This document shows, piece after piece, positions 44,219 through 52,772 of a stretch of 64,000 bases of DNA; position 1 is the first letter of the stretch, and every line of letters begins with the position of its first letter. The notes under the pieces were generated by a model. The model was not told the origin of the DNA. It saw only the letters and a list, made by a program, of their open reading frames with translations, and did no database searches. The position numbers and the translations under genes are program-made. Source of the stretch: Bacteroidota bacterium (GTDB lineage Bacteria; Bacteroidota; Bacteroidia; 2-12-FULL-35-15); NCBI GenBank assembly GCA_025963725.1, contig JAOQAE010000003.1, positions 186,001 to 250,000 on the forward strand, written 5' to 3'.

Positions 44219-44581
44219 CTACTTCCCATCCGTGCACACTTTCCCTTTCTTGCAGCAATCGTCCAGCTTTTTATACGCCTTTGGATCTGCGGGCACCTCA
44301 TCGGCATCGTAGCCGATCTTCGAGATCGCGATGCGGATCTTTTCAGGTGTTGTTTTCTCAGGGTTGTAGGTAACGGTCAGCACCTTTGTATCAACATCCA
44401 GCACCGATTTTTTAATCCCCTTTTCAAAAGCGAGGTTCTTCTCTATTGTTTCCTTGCACATATCGCAGGTGGCGGAGGTTTTTATTTTGATCTCTGCTAC
44501 CTGTGCATTGGCTTTTTCTGCGGATACCATCATTACGATCATGATCAGTAATGAGGTTGAAATTGTTTTTAGTGTTTTCAT
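44219..44581 (-). CDS. Exported heavy-metal-associated (HMA) domain protein
   Basis: 120 residues: signal peptide (LKTISTSLLIMIVMMVSAEK, to ANAQ near residue 26), then an HMA-like fold with a CDMC metal motif near residue 39-42 (CxxC), and helices IRIAISKIGYDADEVP. A second Cys cluster (DDCCKKGKVCTDGK) ends the protein. Such domains bind copper, silver or similar metals. It is the last gene of a same-strand run HYC_CC_PP, TonB receptor, HMA, with a TTCGAG hairpin between it and the receptor. The metal is not identifiable from sequence. Confidence 0.9.
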   Translation of the reverse strand: MKTLKTISTSLLIMIVMMVSAEKANAQVAEIKIKTSATCDMCKETIEKNLAFEKGIKKSVLDVDTKVLTVTYNPEKTTPEKIRIAISKIGYDADEVPADPKAYKKLDDCCKKGKVCTDGK

Positions 44582-44618
44582 GTTAGATTAATTTTTTTTG
44601 TTGTTAAATGTAAATTAG

Positions 44619-44708
44619 GTCAGTTCGAGTTTTCGGCCCTTCTGCCGAAAGTATCGAGAACCGGCCTACTTCTCGATACGCTTCACTCTGTTCCGCACTC
44701 GAAGTGAC
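44619..44708. repeat. Dispersed TTCGAG palindromic element, copy 3
   Basis: Starts GTCAGTTCGAG, has GTATCGAGAA and TTCTCGATAC, and ends CTCGAAGTGAC; 90 bases. Inside there is an extra CGGCC / GGCCG-like stem. Lies between the TonB receptor and HMA genes. Confidence 0.85.
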
Positions 44709-44732
44709 CCGTTCAATCACTCCATTACGGCT

Positions 44733-46949
44733 TTACTTTATCTCCAGCCTCAGCCCTGCATAGATCACGCGGCCATCAACGGGCGCATAGATCATCGATG
44801 CATCAAAATTGGGTCCGAAAGGATCATTTGCCGCAACTATCGGATTCTTCTGCGTGTAGTTCAGGATATTCTCGCTGCCAAGATACACCTCAAACTTTTT
44901 GAATTTTTTGGTGACCTGTGCCTGCAGCAGGAAATAGCTTTTCGAATGTGTTGGCAAACGGTATTCCAGCGGGCTCAGCACGGTGCTCGGGATCCTGCTT
45001 TGTCCGAACCAGTTGGTGGTGAAGTCAAACTTCCAGATCTCCATGTACGTTGAGTATGCCATGTTCAGCATTACGCGGTGCTTCGGCACATAGGGCTTGT
45101 CCAGCAATTCATAGTTATAGGTTGTTTTAACATCGTACCATTTGTAGGCAAGCTTCAGTGCAAATTCCTCCAAAGGCTCAAAGCCGAGATCCACCTGCAG
45201 GCTGTGCGAGTACGACTTCCCCGCAAGGTTATAGAACACCACCCTGTTCACATGCTGATCGAGGTCCATGATCACCTGGTTCTGGAAATCGGTGCGGAAG
45301 AAATCGATGTTCACGAACGCTTCATTCGAGAACAGCTTAAACTGCTGGTTGATGCTCACACCGTAATTCCATGCGACCTCCGGCCGCAGCTTTTCCCTGA
45401 ACACAACCTGTCTCGAGCTGGCAAACACCGACTGGTTCTCTACGAACACGTTGGCGGTGCGGAAGCCTCTTCCGCCCGACAGGCGCAAGGTTGTTTTCTT
45501 CCCGGGGTTGTAGCGCAGATGCAAGCGCGGCGTGAACTGGAATCCGTACGCGGTATGATGATCTTCGCGGACGCCGGCCACCATTGAAAAGTTCTCCGCA
45601 TGCGTATAGGTGTATTCCGCAAACACGCCCGGGATGCTTTCCGTGCGGGCAAATGCCGAATCGTTGAACCGCTCGCTGTAAGCATCCAGCATGTAGCTTG
45701 CACCCACTTTGTATTTATGGTCCGTGGTTTTTATGATGTTCGCGTAGATCAGGTTTGCATAAAAGCTTTTCTGCTCCCCATTGTATTTCCGCAGTCCGAA
45801 GTACATATCCTGCTGCTGGTATTTCCCGGCTGTTTGGATCCCGATACTCTTGTACGGCGCAGAAGGGAACATAAATCCGGTCTTGGAAAAATACTCCAGC
45901 TGCCGTGTGTTGATCCCGATGCCATACGCATTCGTGGTGCCGTTATCGTTCTTATACCGGAAGCGGCTTTGTCCGCCCTGCCGTGTTTCATACAAGCCTT
46001 TTACGCCGAACTGCGCTTCAAAATTCTTCTGGTTGTTATAGTCCCAGCGGTTGAATGCGTTGTACTGCTGCGTGAGCGGCATATCGAGGAAGCCATCCTT
46101 GTTCATGTCCTGCTTCATGGCGTTGGAGCTTGCATGTGTAAAAAGCATAGTGCTCCATTTTTCATTCAGCTTCGATGCCGCATGTACATTGGCTTCTGCC
46201 CTTCCCTTGTGATTACCGTACAGGTTGATAAAGAACCTTTTCTTCTGCTCCGCAGGCTTCAGGAACTCGAGGTTGATCTGGCCGGAGATGCTTTCATAGC
46301 CGTTCACCACGGAGCCTGTTCCTTTGGTCACCATGATGTTCTCGATCCAGGTACCAGGGATATAATTGAGTCCGTATGCGGCAGAAAGCCCTCTCAGCAT
46401 CGGCATGTTCTCTGAAAGCACCTGTGTATATACACCGTCGAGGCCAAGCATCTGGATCTTCTTGGCTCCGGAAACGGCATCGGTGAATGCAACATCTACA
46501 GAGGCATTGGTGCTGAAGCTTTCGGAAAGATTGCAGCAGGCGGCTTTGAGCAGCTCTTTCTTGCCAAGCGTTTCGGTGCCGATCGGCTTGATGGTGGAAT
46601 ACATGGTGGAGTTCTGCTTCACTTCCACCTGCACTTCGTTCAGCATCACGCTGTTCTTTAAAACGATGCGCAGGTCCATTTGTCCTGCCGACTTAACGAT
46701 CAGCGTATCGGGAGCATAGCCCACCATGCTGACCACCAGCTTTGCAGGAAGGGTATCGGGATCGGGGACCTGGAACATGCCGTTCGCATCGGTAGCCGAG
46801 CCGGTAGTTGTTCCAAGCCAGTATACATTAGCGCCGGGCAGGGCTTCTGATGATCCGTTCGCGGTTGTTCCAAGCACTTTGCCCATGGTATGCTGGGCAA
46901 GGAGCGGTGCGCCGGATAGGATCACAATGAATAATAGAAAACGTTTCAT
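44733..46949 (-). CDS. TonB-dependent receptor, probably metal-linked
   Basis: 738 residues. Signal peptide FLLFIVILSGAPLLAQ; carboxypeptidase-like domain (about 22-105; TANGSSEALPGANVYWLGTT); plug (about 125-235; IQMLGLDGVYTQVLSENMPM, and GTGSVVNGYESISGQINLEF), then the barrel ending VIYAGLRLEIK. The plug contains an unusual CC pair (LLKAACCNLSESF). Between HYC_CC_PP and an HMA protein, its cargo is more likely a metal, perhaps copper, than a sugar; no SusD is present. Cargo is inference from neighbours. Confidence 0.9.
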   Translation of the reverse strand: MKRFLLFIVILSGAPLLAQHTMGKVLGTTANGSSEALPGANVYWLGTTTGSATDANGMFQVPDPDTLPAKLVVSMVGYAPDTLIVKSAGQMDLRIVLKNSVMLNEVQVEVKQNSTMYSTIKPIGTETLGKKELLKAACCNLSESFSTNASVDVAFTDAVSGAKKIQMLGLDGVYTQVLSENMPMLRGLSAAYGLNYIPGTWIENIMVTKGTGSVVNGYESISGQINLEFLKPAEQKKRFFINLYGNHKGRAEANVHAASKLNEKWSTMLFTHASSNAMKQDMNKDGFLDMPLTQQYNAFNRWDYNNQKNFEAQFGVKGLYETRQGGQSRFRYKNDNGTTNAYGIGINTRQLEYFSKTGFMFPSAPYKSIGIQTAGKYQQQDMYFGLRKYNGEQKSFYANLIYANIIKTTDHKYKVGASYMLDAYSERFNDSAFARTESIPGVFAEYTYTHAENFSMVAGVREDHHTAYGFQFTPRLHLRYNPGKKTTLRLSGGRGFRTANVFVENQSVFASSRQVVFREKLRPEVAWNYGVSINQQFKLFSNEAFVNIDFFRTDFQNQVIMDLDQHVNRVVFYNLAGKSYSHSLQVDLGFEPLEEFALKLAYKWYDVKTTYNYELLDKPYVPKHRVMLNMAYSTYMEIWKFDFTTNWFGQSRIPSTVLSPLEYRLPTHSKSYFLLQAQVTKKFKKFEVYLGSENILNYTQKNPIVAANDPFGPNFDASMIYAPVDGRVIYAGLRLEIK

Positions 46950-47038
46950 ATTGATGATCTGTTAAAATGATAATAATGCAGGCATGAAGATCATGCTGCA
47001 TAAATTAATTCCGCGGAATGATCGCCGCGAATTACAGA

Positions 47039-47440
47039 TCAGATGATAAGGGTGGAAATAAAGGAAAGCAATGCCCTTCCATGCCGTGGCGGCGGAAGGC
47101 CTGCAAATGAAAGCGTTGCCGTTTTTGAAAACGAATGTGCAGCAGGAATAAAAATACGGGATGTAAAAAGATACTGTACTACAAAGGGCTGCACGATCTC
47201 TGTTTTCTGGCTCATGCGAAGATCACCAAGATCGAAGTACGTATTGGTGATGTCGCAGCAATCGGATTTAACAACAGGAATGGAAGATGTTTCGTCGGGG
47301 CAGCAATCCTTCACATGCAGCAACGACAATTTTGTTTTGCAGCTTTTTAAACACACTATTTTATTCACAGTGAAACCAAGGCTCGAAACGAGGAAGGTGA
47401 CTGCTAAAAAAACGGATGTTATTTTCTGAAGGGCTTTCAT
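47039..47440 (-). CDS. HYC_CC_PP family exported protein
   Basis: 133 residues. Signal peptide ITSVFLAVTFLVSSLGFTVN; Cys-rich first half (CLKSCKTKLSLLHVKDCCPD, then KSDCCDIT) and the two-proline motif FAGLPPPRHGRALLS near the end. These are the marks of the HYC_CC_PP family, small envelope proteins of Bacteroidota that often sit next to metal genes. A TATCTTTG promoter box lies at 47449-47456, only a few bases before the start, so the message is nearly leaderless. The TonB receptor gene follows after 89 bases on the same strand. Confidence 0.85.
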   Translation of the reverse strand: MKALQKITSVFLAVTFLVSSLGFTVNKIVCLKSCKTKLSLLHVKDCCPDETSSIPVVKSDCCDITNTYFDLGDLRMSQKTEIVQPFVVQYLFTSRIFIPAAHSFSKTATLSFAGLPPPRHGRALLSFISTLII

Positions 47441-47448
47441 TGCTGTTA

Positions 47449-47456
47449 CAAAGATA
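47449..47456 (-). promoter_or_regulatory. Promoter -7 box for the HYC_CC_PP-TonB-HMA run
   Basis: Minus-strand TATCTTTG, exact to TAnnTTTG, eight bases before the HYC_CC_PP start, so the transcript would be almost leaderless. Confidence 0.62.
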
Positions 47457-47466
47457 CGGAATTTGT

Positions 47467-47760
47467 TTATGATTTGCTTTTTACCCTTGAAATCCCTGTT
47501 GTACGGTTAAAGATGTACTGGAAGAAGAGGGCCCAGAAGAGGGCTAAAATAACATTCGCCGAAAGGCTCACATAAAAGGAATCTTCCTGCATTATAATTT
47601 CACTGGAAGCTACAGGATTCAGATGAATGAATAGTTTCGTTGCAAGCGTAAGCGTAAATACAATTGTTCCCGAGGCGAGATAAGTGAGAAACACTTTCTT
47701 GAGCCGGAAAAATTTAAACACCTGGCAGACGAGCAGCGGCAGCAAAATGTAAATGATCAT
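47467..47760 (-). CDS. Small hypothetical membrane protein
   Basis: Not recognised. About 97 residues from the ATG at 47758-47760 (MIIYILLPLLVCQVFKFFRL), which has an AAAGGAA-like ribosome site just upstream; a longer frame to 47808 also exists. Three hydrophobic segments are visible: the start, VFLTYLASGTIVFTLTLAT (about residues 23-41), and SLSANVILALFWALFFQYIF (about 64-83), with a basic end (SRVKSKS). It lies between the metal run and the cystathionine gamma-synthase gene, divergent from the latter. Confidence 0.6.
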   Translation of the reverse strand: MIIYILLPLLVCQVFKFFRLKKVFLTYLASGTIVFTLTLATKLFIHLNPVASSEIIMQEDSFYVSLSANVILALFWALFFQYIFNRTTGISRVKSKS

Positions 47761-47808
47761 TATGTAAAGTTCCTTTAAAAAAATCAAAGTCCCAAATACT
47801 GAAAACAT

Positions 47809-47816
47809 TACCTTTG
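47809..47816 (+). promoter_or_regulatory. Promoter -7 box for cystathionine gamma-synthase
   Basis: TACCTTTG, exact to TAnnTTTG, 20 bases before the start codon. Confidence 0.65.
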
Positions 47817-47835
47817 CTTCTCAAATTCAAAAGCA

Positions 47836-48993
47836 ATGAGCGATTCAACAAACTACGGCTTTGGGACCAAAGCGATACATGCCGGGCAGGAGCCCGATCC
47901 TACCACCGGTGCGATCATGACCCCGATCTACCAGACGTCCACCTACTGGCAGGAAAGTCCGGGCAAGCACAAAGGCTACGCTTATGCACGCGGCAAGAAC
48001 CCTACACGCAGCGCGCTGGAAAAATGCCTTGCCGAGCTGGAAGGCGCAAAATACGGCCTCTGCTTTTCAAGCGGGATGGGCGCTACCGATGCTGTGATCA
48101 AATTATTACGCCCCGGCGATGAAGTGATCACCGGCGACGACCTGTACGGGGGCACGTTCCGCATGTTCACCAAAGTGTTTGCAAACTTCGGCATCAAGTT
48201 CCATTTCATTGATATGAAGGATGTGAACAACATTAAAAACTACATCAATGAGAACACAAAGCTGATCTGGCTGGAAACGCCTACCAATCCTACCATGCAG
48301 ATCGTAGACATTGAAGCCTGCGCCATGCTTGCAAAAGAGCACAAGATCATCTGCGCTGTCGACAACACGTTCGCATCTCCATACCTTCAGAATCCATTAG
48401 CGCTTGGTGCCGACATTGTAATGCATTCGGTGACCAAATACCTGGGCGGGCACAGCGATGTGATCATGGGCGCGCTCTGCGTAAGTGACGAAAGCCTGTA
48501 CACGCAGCTTGCATTCATCCACAACAGCTGCGGCGCCACGCCGGGCCCGATGGACAGCTTCCTTGTACTGCGCGGCATTAAAACGCTGCACATCCGAATG
48601 GAGCGCCATTGCTTCAACGGCCGCAAGATCGCCGAGTTCCTGAAAGGGCATCCAAAGATCGATAAGCTGTACTGGCCGGGCTTTCCCGACAGCCACAACC
48701 ATGATATTGCTAAAAAGCAGATGCGCGACTTCGGCGGCATGATCTCCTTTTCACTGAAAGGGAACAGCCAGGAAGAAGCATTTAAAATTGCATCGAGCAT
48801 GAAAGTGTTCTCGCTTGCAGAATCGCTGGGAGGCGTGGAATCGCTGATCAATCACCCGGCAAGTATGACGCATGCTTCCATCCCGAAGGAAGAGCGCGAC
48901 AAGGCGGGTGTGGTGGAATCGCTGCTGCGACTGAGCGTGGGCATCGAGGATATTGAGGACCTGATCGCGGACCTGAAGCAGGCATTGGCATAA
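47836..48993 (+). CDS. Cystathionine gamma-synthase-type PLP enzyme
   Basis: PLP enzyme of the Cys/Met metabolism class, 385 residues. The cofactor lysine is in HSVTKYLGGHSDV (Lys about 201); TKAIHAGQEPDPTTGAIMTP (about residues 11-30), GKNPTRSALEKCLAELEGAK (about 54-73) and SLGGVESLINHPASMTH (about 334-350) are the class marks. The likely reaction is joining O-succinyl- or O-acetylhomoserine with cysteine, or the reverse lyase step; the sequence alone does not fix which. Followed by a strong terminator. Confidence 0.93.
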   Translation: MSDSTNYGFGTKAIHAGQEPDPTTGAIMTPIYQTSTYWQESPGKHKGYAYARGKNPTRSALEKCLAELEGAKYGLCFSSGMGATDAVIKLLRPGDEVITGDDLYGGTFRMFTKVFANFGIKFHFIDMKDVNNIKNYINENTKLIWLETPTNPTMQIVDIEACAMLAKEHKIICAVDNTFASPYLQNPLALGADIVMHSVTKYLGGHSDVIMGALCVSDESLYTQLAFIHNSCGATPGPMDSFLVLRGIKTLHIRMERHCFNGRKIAEFLKGHPKIDKLYWPGFPDSHNHDIAKKQMRDFGGMISFSLKGNSQEEAFKIASSMKVFSLAESLGGVESLINHPASMTHASIPKEERDKAGVVESLLRLSVGIEDIEDLIADLKQALA

Positions 48994-49015
48994 CCCCGTA
49001 GTTAACATGATTTTA

Positions 49016-49050
49016 AAGAAAGCAAGAGCATAAAAAGTTCTTGCTTTCTT
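49016..49050 (+). terminator. Terminator after cystathionine gamma-synthase
   Basis: Perfect 12-bp stem AAGAAAGCAAGA / TCTTGCTTTCTT (49016-49027 and 49039-49050), 11-base loop. Confidence 0.85.
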
Positions 49051-49093
49051 CGTTTTGATTCGTTATTTTTATATTCCTTTAAAAAACGGCATT

Positions 49094-49837
49094 TTGAATT
49101 ATTACTATATTACAGGTACAAGCAGGGGGATCGGGAAGGCATTTGCAGATCATTTATTGAAGAACCCGGCCAATTATGTGATCGGGATCTCGCGGCAGAA
49201 AACAATCGAACATCCGAACTATACGCATGTGTATGTCGACCTTACCGATGCTGCTGCGATCAGCGCATTTAAATTCGACCTGCATGCAAATGCACAGAAG
49301 ATCTACCTGATCAACAATGCCGGTGCGCTGGGCTTCATAAAGCCTGTAGGGAAGCTGAACGCAGATACGATCATTAAGAACTATACGCTTAACCTCATCG
49401 CGCCAAGCGTGCTTACCAACGCGTTCATTGAATGTTACAATACCATCGACTGTGAAAAGGTGATCCTTAACATCAGCTCCGGCGCGGGAAAAAATCCGAT
49501 CGACGGCTGGGCTGTATATTGCTCCTCGAAAGCGGGACTGGATATGTTCAGCCGCGTGGTGGATGCAGAGCAGAAAGTACGTGCCGAACATCCGCTCGAA
49601 AACATACACAAGGGTTTCAGGATCTTCTCCATTGCACCGGGAGTGGTGAATACCGAAATGCAATCGGGCATCCGCTCCGCGGAACGGGAAGATTTCAGCC
49701 GGCTGGAGGATTTTATCTCTTACAAAGTAAACAACCAGCTGTCGGAGCCTGCGGTGGTTTCCGAAAAATACATGAAGCTGATGGAGAACCTGAACAGCAT
49801 CAAGGATGTGCTCTCCTCGATCAAAGATTACGATTAA
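49094..49837 (+). CDS. Short-chain dehydrogenase/reductase
   Basis: NAD(P)-dependent oxidoreductase of the SDR family. The TTG at 49094 gives MNYYYITGTSRGIGKAFADH, a normal start (an earlier TTG at 49055 adds an unlikely hydrophobic leader). About 247 residues. The cofactor glycine motif is TGTSRGIG (about residues 7-14), the NNAG motif is about 76-79, and the active site is ISSGAGKNPIDGWAVYCSSK, with YCSSK as the YxxxK pair (about 148-152). The sequence is close to benzil reductase-type and serine 3-dehydrogenase-like SDRs; substrate unknown. It stands alone between a terminator and the M43 protease. Confidence 0.9.
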   Translation: MNYYYITGTSRGIGKAFADHLLKNPANYVIGISRQKTIEHPNYTHVYVDLTDAAAISAFKFDLHANAQKIYLINNAGALGFIKPVGKLNADTIIKNYTLNLIAPSVLTNAFIECYNTIDCEKVILNISSGAGKNPIDGWAVYCSSKAGLDMFSRVVDAEQKVRAEHPLENIHKGFRIFSIAPGVVNTEMQSGIRSAEREDFSRLEDFISYKVNNQLSEPAVVSEKYMKLMENLNSIKDVLSSIKDYD

Positions 49838-49886
49838 CACGCCTCTCTCTAAACAATTATATAATTATTAAAAAACGCTACGATCA

Positions 49887-51986
49887 ATGAAAAAAATTAC
49901 CAAACTGTTTTGTGCAGGCCTTGCAATGATTGCATTTGCAGGCAATGCGCTTGCCCAGGATCCCATCTTCTGCCATACCGATGAAATGGTGCGGCGCTCA
50001 CTGGACCTTAACCCTGCATTAAGGAGTGAATACCTCGCGGAGCAGGCACGCCTCGAGGCCGCTGACGCGGAAGCATTCCGGAACGGCTACAGGGAAAACA
50101 CCACAAGGGAAATGGAAATGCCCCCGGTGTACACCATCCCCGTAGTGTTCCACATCCTTCACCAGAATGGCCCTGAGAACATTTCAGACGCCCAGATCCT
50201 GGACCAGGTGCGCATCCTGAATGAAGATTACAGGAAGCTGAACGCCGACATCTCCGCTGTTGTTCCTTCGTTTACAGGTGTTACCGCCGACTGCGAGATC
50301 GAATTCCGCTTAGCGAAAAAAGACCCTTCAGGGAACTGCACCAACGGCATCGACCGTATTTTCACTCCTTTAACAAATGCTGCCGACGATGGCTCCAAGC
50401 TCAATCCGTGGCCAAGAAATAAATACCTTAATGTATGGGTGGTGAAAACCATCGGTACGGCAGGCGTTGCAGGGTATGCCTACCTCCCGGGAACAGCATT
50501 TCCTACTGCTACCGACGGGATCCTGATCCTCTCTTCCTATATCGGGAGCATCGGAACAGGCAACCCTACAACCTCAAGGGCGCTCACACATGAGATCGGG
50601 CACTTCCTGAACCTGCAGCATACATGGGGCAACACCAACAACCCCGGCGTAGCATGCGGCAATGATGGCGTTACCGATACACCTAACACAAAAGGACACA
50701 CTTCCTGCCCTCTTTCCGATGCAACCTGCACCGCAGGCGTGATCGAGAATGTGCAGAACTTCATGGAATATTCCTACTGCTCCAATATGTTCACTGCCGG
50801 ACAAAAAACACGGATGAGAGCCGCGCTGAATGCAACTGCCGGACAGCGTAACCAGCTCTGGACAACATCCAATTTAACGGCAACAGGCGTGAGCACACCG
50901 GCGGTATTATGCCTTGCCGATTTTGCATCCGACAACGCTACCAACACCGTTTGCCAGGGCAATTCCCTTACGTTCTCCGACCTTTCCTGGAATGGCAACC
51001 CAACCAGCTGGAGCTGGTCGTTCCCCGGAGGAACACCATCCACATCAACCGATTCGGTGCCTGTGGTCCAGTACAACACTCCCGGCATTTACGATGTAAC
51101 ACTTACCGTGAGCAATGCTTCCGGCTCGGTAAACACTACAAAAACAAATTACGTTACGGTTAATTCAAATACAGCATCCTTCAGCGGAAGCATTTACCAG
51201 GAAGGCTTTGAGAGCACCACGGTACCGGGTACCGGCTGGGTGGTCCGCAACCAGTCGCCGGGCGGAAACACATGGGTACAAACAAGCTCAGCGGGAGCCA
51301 CCGGCTCCAAATCGGTGATGATCACCAACCTGAGCACTGCCGGTGCTTACGTGGATGAGCTCATCGGGCCTTCCATCGACATGACGGCAATTGCCGGATC
51401 CGCACCGACCATGACATTCAAAACAGCGTATGCACAGCGTACTTCCACAGATGCCGATAAGCTGCAGCTGTATGTTTCCACGAACTGCGGGATCTCCTGG
51501 ACACTGAGAAAAAGCATGACAGGCGCGGCCCTCACTTCCGGCGGCGTTGTTACAGGCAGCTTTGTGCCTACTGCCACGCAATGGACCAACCAAACGGCAA
51601 ACCTTGCGGGATACACTTCACAGGACAACCTGTATTTCATGTTCCGCTTTACCAGCGACGGCGGCAATAACATTTACATCGACGACATTAACATCAGCGG
51701 AACCACCGGAATTGCAGAAGACGCAACAAGCAGCGGCTTCAACATCTACCCGAACCCGATCGACGAGAACACTGTTGTTGATTTCAGCCTCGGCTCGAAG
51801 CAGGATGTGAATGTAAAAGTGCTGGATGTTCTCGGAAGAGAGATCATCACGCTGTTTGACGGCAGCCTCAACGAAGGCGACCACCAGTTTGCTATTGGAG
51901 AACAGTCGAAATTAAGCGCAGGCGTTTACTTTGTGAAAGTGACCATGAACGGAAAAGCTTACACGAAGAAGCTGATCGTGAATTAA
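49887..51986 (+). CDS. Secreted M43-family zinc metalloprotease with PKD and T9SS sorting domains
   Basis: 699 residues. Signal peptide (LFCAGLAMIAFAGNALAQ), propeptide to about residue 80, and the pappalysin-like M43 catalytic domain about 85-315. The zinc motif is LTHEIGHFLNLQHTWG (about 230-245; HEIGH...H), with a Met-turn region at NFMEYSYCSNMFTAGQ (about 291-306). Next are a PKD domain (about 345-430), a jelly-roll/choice-of-anchor domain (about 435-605, FEGSTT-type opening EGFESTTVPGTGWVV) and a type A CTD (STSSGFNIYPNPIDENT-like opening, then VLDVLGREIITLFDG). Released or surface-bound protease for protein digestion. Followed by a terminator. Confidence 0.92.
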   Translation: MKKITKLFCAGLAMIAFAGNALAQDPIFCHTDEMVRRSLDLNPALRSEYLAEQARLEAADAEAFRNGYRENTTREMEMPPVYTIPVVFHILHQNGPENISDAQILDQVRILNEDYRKLNADISAVVPSFTGVTADCEIEFRLAKKDPSGNCTNGIDRIFTPLTNAADDGSKLNPWPRNKYLNVWVVKTIGTAGVAGYAYLPGTAFPTATDGILILSSYIGSIGTGNPTTSRALTHEIGHFLNLQHTWGNTNNPGVACGNDGVTDTPNTKGHTSCPLSDATCTAGVIENVQNFMEYSYCSNMFTAGQKTRMRAALNATAGQRNQLWTTSNLTATGVSTPAVLCLADFASDNATNTVCQGNSLTFSDLSWNGNPTSWSWSFPGGTPSTSTDSVPVVQYNTPGIYDVTLTVSNASGSVNTTKTNYVTVNSNTASFSGSIYQEGFESTTVPGTGWVVRNQSPGGNTWVQTSSAGATGSKSVMITNLSTAGAYVDELIGPSIDMTAIAGSAPTMTFKTAYAQRTSTDADKLQLYVSTNCGISWTLRKSMTGAALTSGGVVTGSFVPTATQWTNQTANLAGYTSQDNLYFMFRFTSDGGNNIYIDDINISGTTGIAEDATSSGFNIYPNPIDENTVVDFSLGSKQDVNVKVLDVLGREIITLFDGSLNEGDHQFAIGEQSKLSAGVYFVKVTMNGKAYTKKLIVN

Positions 51987-52005
51987 GAGAAAATATTATA
52001 ATGAG

Positions 52006-52037
52006 AACGCCGCTTCGTAATTGAAGCGGCGTTTTTT
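52006..52037 (+). terminator. Terminator after the M43 protease gene
   Basis: Perfect 10-bp stem AACGCCGCTT / AAGCGGCGTT (52006-52015 and 52024-52033), 8-base loop, then TTTT. Confidence 0.88.
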
Positions 52038-52075
52038 ATTTGGGAAATTGACGGTGCCTGATCAGTATTGTATTT

Positions 52076-52129
52076 TGGGCTAAAGCCCATTCTACCTTCT
52101 GCATTTCAACCACGACCTGAAGGTCGTGG
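52076..52129. repeat. Paired palindromes TGGGCTAAAGCCCA and CCACGACCTGAAGGTCGTGG
   Basis: Two perfect or near-perfect palindromes, 14 and 20 bases, at 52076-52089 and 52110-52129. The spacing and form resemble REP-type elements moved by RAYT transposases (inference; no transposase is in the window). Located in the 322-base gap between the M43 gene and a lipoprotein-linked gene pair. Confidence 0.7.
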
Positions 52130-52187
52130 CAACTGCAGAGTACATCCCTCGCGATGCACCGCGCGTTGTGAGGCGGAAGGCTAAATT

Positions 52188-52294
52188 GTCGAAGTCTACT
52201 TCTCGACTCCGCTCGAAGTGACATTCGATTTTCCTCTATATCGACCCGAATGATATTAGCGTCAGTTCGAGTGCGAGGTACGAGCGTATCGAGA
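52188..52294. repeat. Split TTCGAG element, two half copies
   Basis: One half (52188-52222) reads GTCGAAGTCTACTTCTCGAC to CTCGAAGTGAC, the other (52261-52294) GTCAGTTCGAGTGCGAGGTA to GTATCGAGA. The halves point away from each other and are separated by about 38 bases, unlike the intact copies. Confidence 0.75.
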
Positions 52295-52308
52295 CAAGCA
52301 TACTGCTT

Positions 52309-52755
52309 CTAATCCTTCTTAAATCCTACCAAAACCGAAACACATCCGCTTGGCGGCGTGGAGCTGGAGGAGGCGGATGCAGGAATAGTTACCTGGACGA
52401 TGAGCTGCTGTGTGTTCTTCATTTTGAAATCCCAGAAATCCGGGGAATCGTTCTCCTTGCTGTCGAACACCACTTTACGCGACTGGTCGAGCACCCTGAA
52501 GGAAACTTCGCCAAGCACAGGCTCGGCGCCAACAAGGATCCTGTAGGCCTGACCGGCATAAAATGTAAAATTGTATTCGGAGTTCTGTCCCGCAGAAAGC
52601 GTGGAAGTGTTCACCTGCCCGTTATGGGTAAAGGGCTGGATTTTGGGCATGCATTTCTTCTTCACGAAAGTGGTGCACTGTGAGGTGGCGGAAGCGCATG
52701 GTAAAGCCATTATTAAACTAAGAACAACAGCTTTGGAGATGTAAGTGTGTTTCAT
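52309..52755 (-). CDS. Exported hypothetical protein
   Basis: Not recognised. 148 residues with a signal peptide (YISKAVVLSLIMALPCASAT, to about residue 24), then CTTFVKKKCMPKIQPFTHNG and a beta-rich domain with QNSEYNFTFYAGQAYRILVG (about 58-77) and VLDQSRKVVFDSKENDSPDF (about 88-107). Three cysteines in the mature protein (about residues 26, 34 and near the C-terminus) may form disulfides. A similar fold is seen in small envelope proteins of this phylum. It starts 17 bases after the lipoprotein gene and is probably co-transcribed with it. Confidence 0.68.
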   Translation of the reverse strand: MKHTYISKAVVLSLIMALPCASATSQCTTFVKKKCMPKIQPFTHNGQVNTSTLSAGQNSEYNFTFYAGQAYRILVGAEPVLGEVSFRVLDQSRKVVFDSKENDSPDFWDFKMKNTQQLIVQVTIPASASSSSTPPSGCVSVLVGFKKD

Positions 52756-52772
52756 ACAAGCATGTTATACGC

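Noticed and set aside
45600-46415. 271-codon plus-strand frame opposite the second TonB receptor
   Set aside because: Shadow of the receptor gene; no recognised motif.
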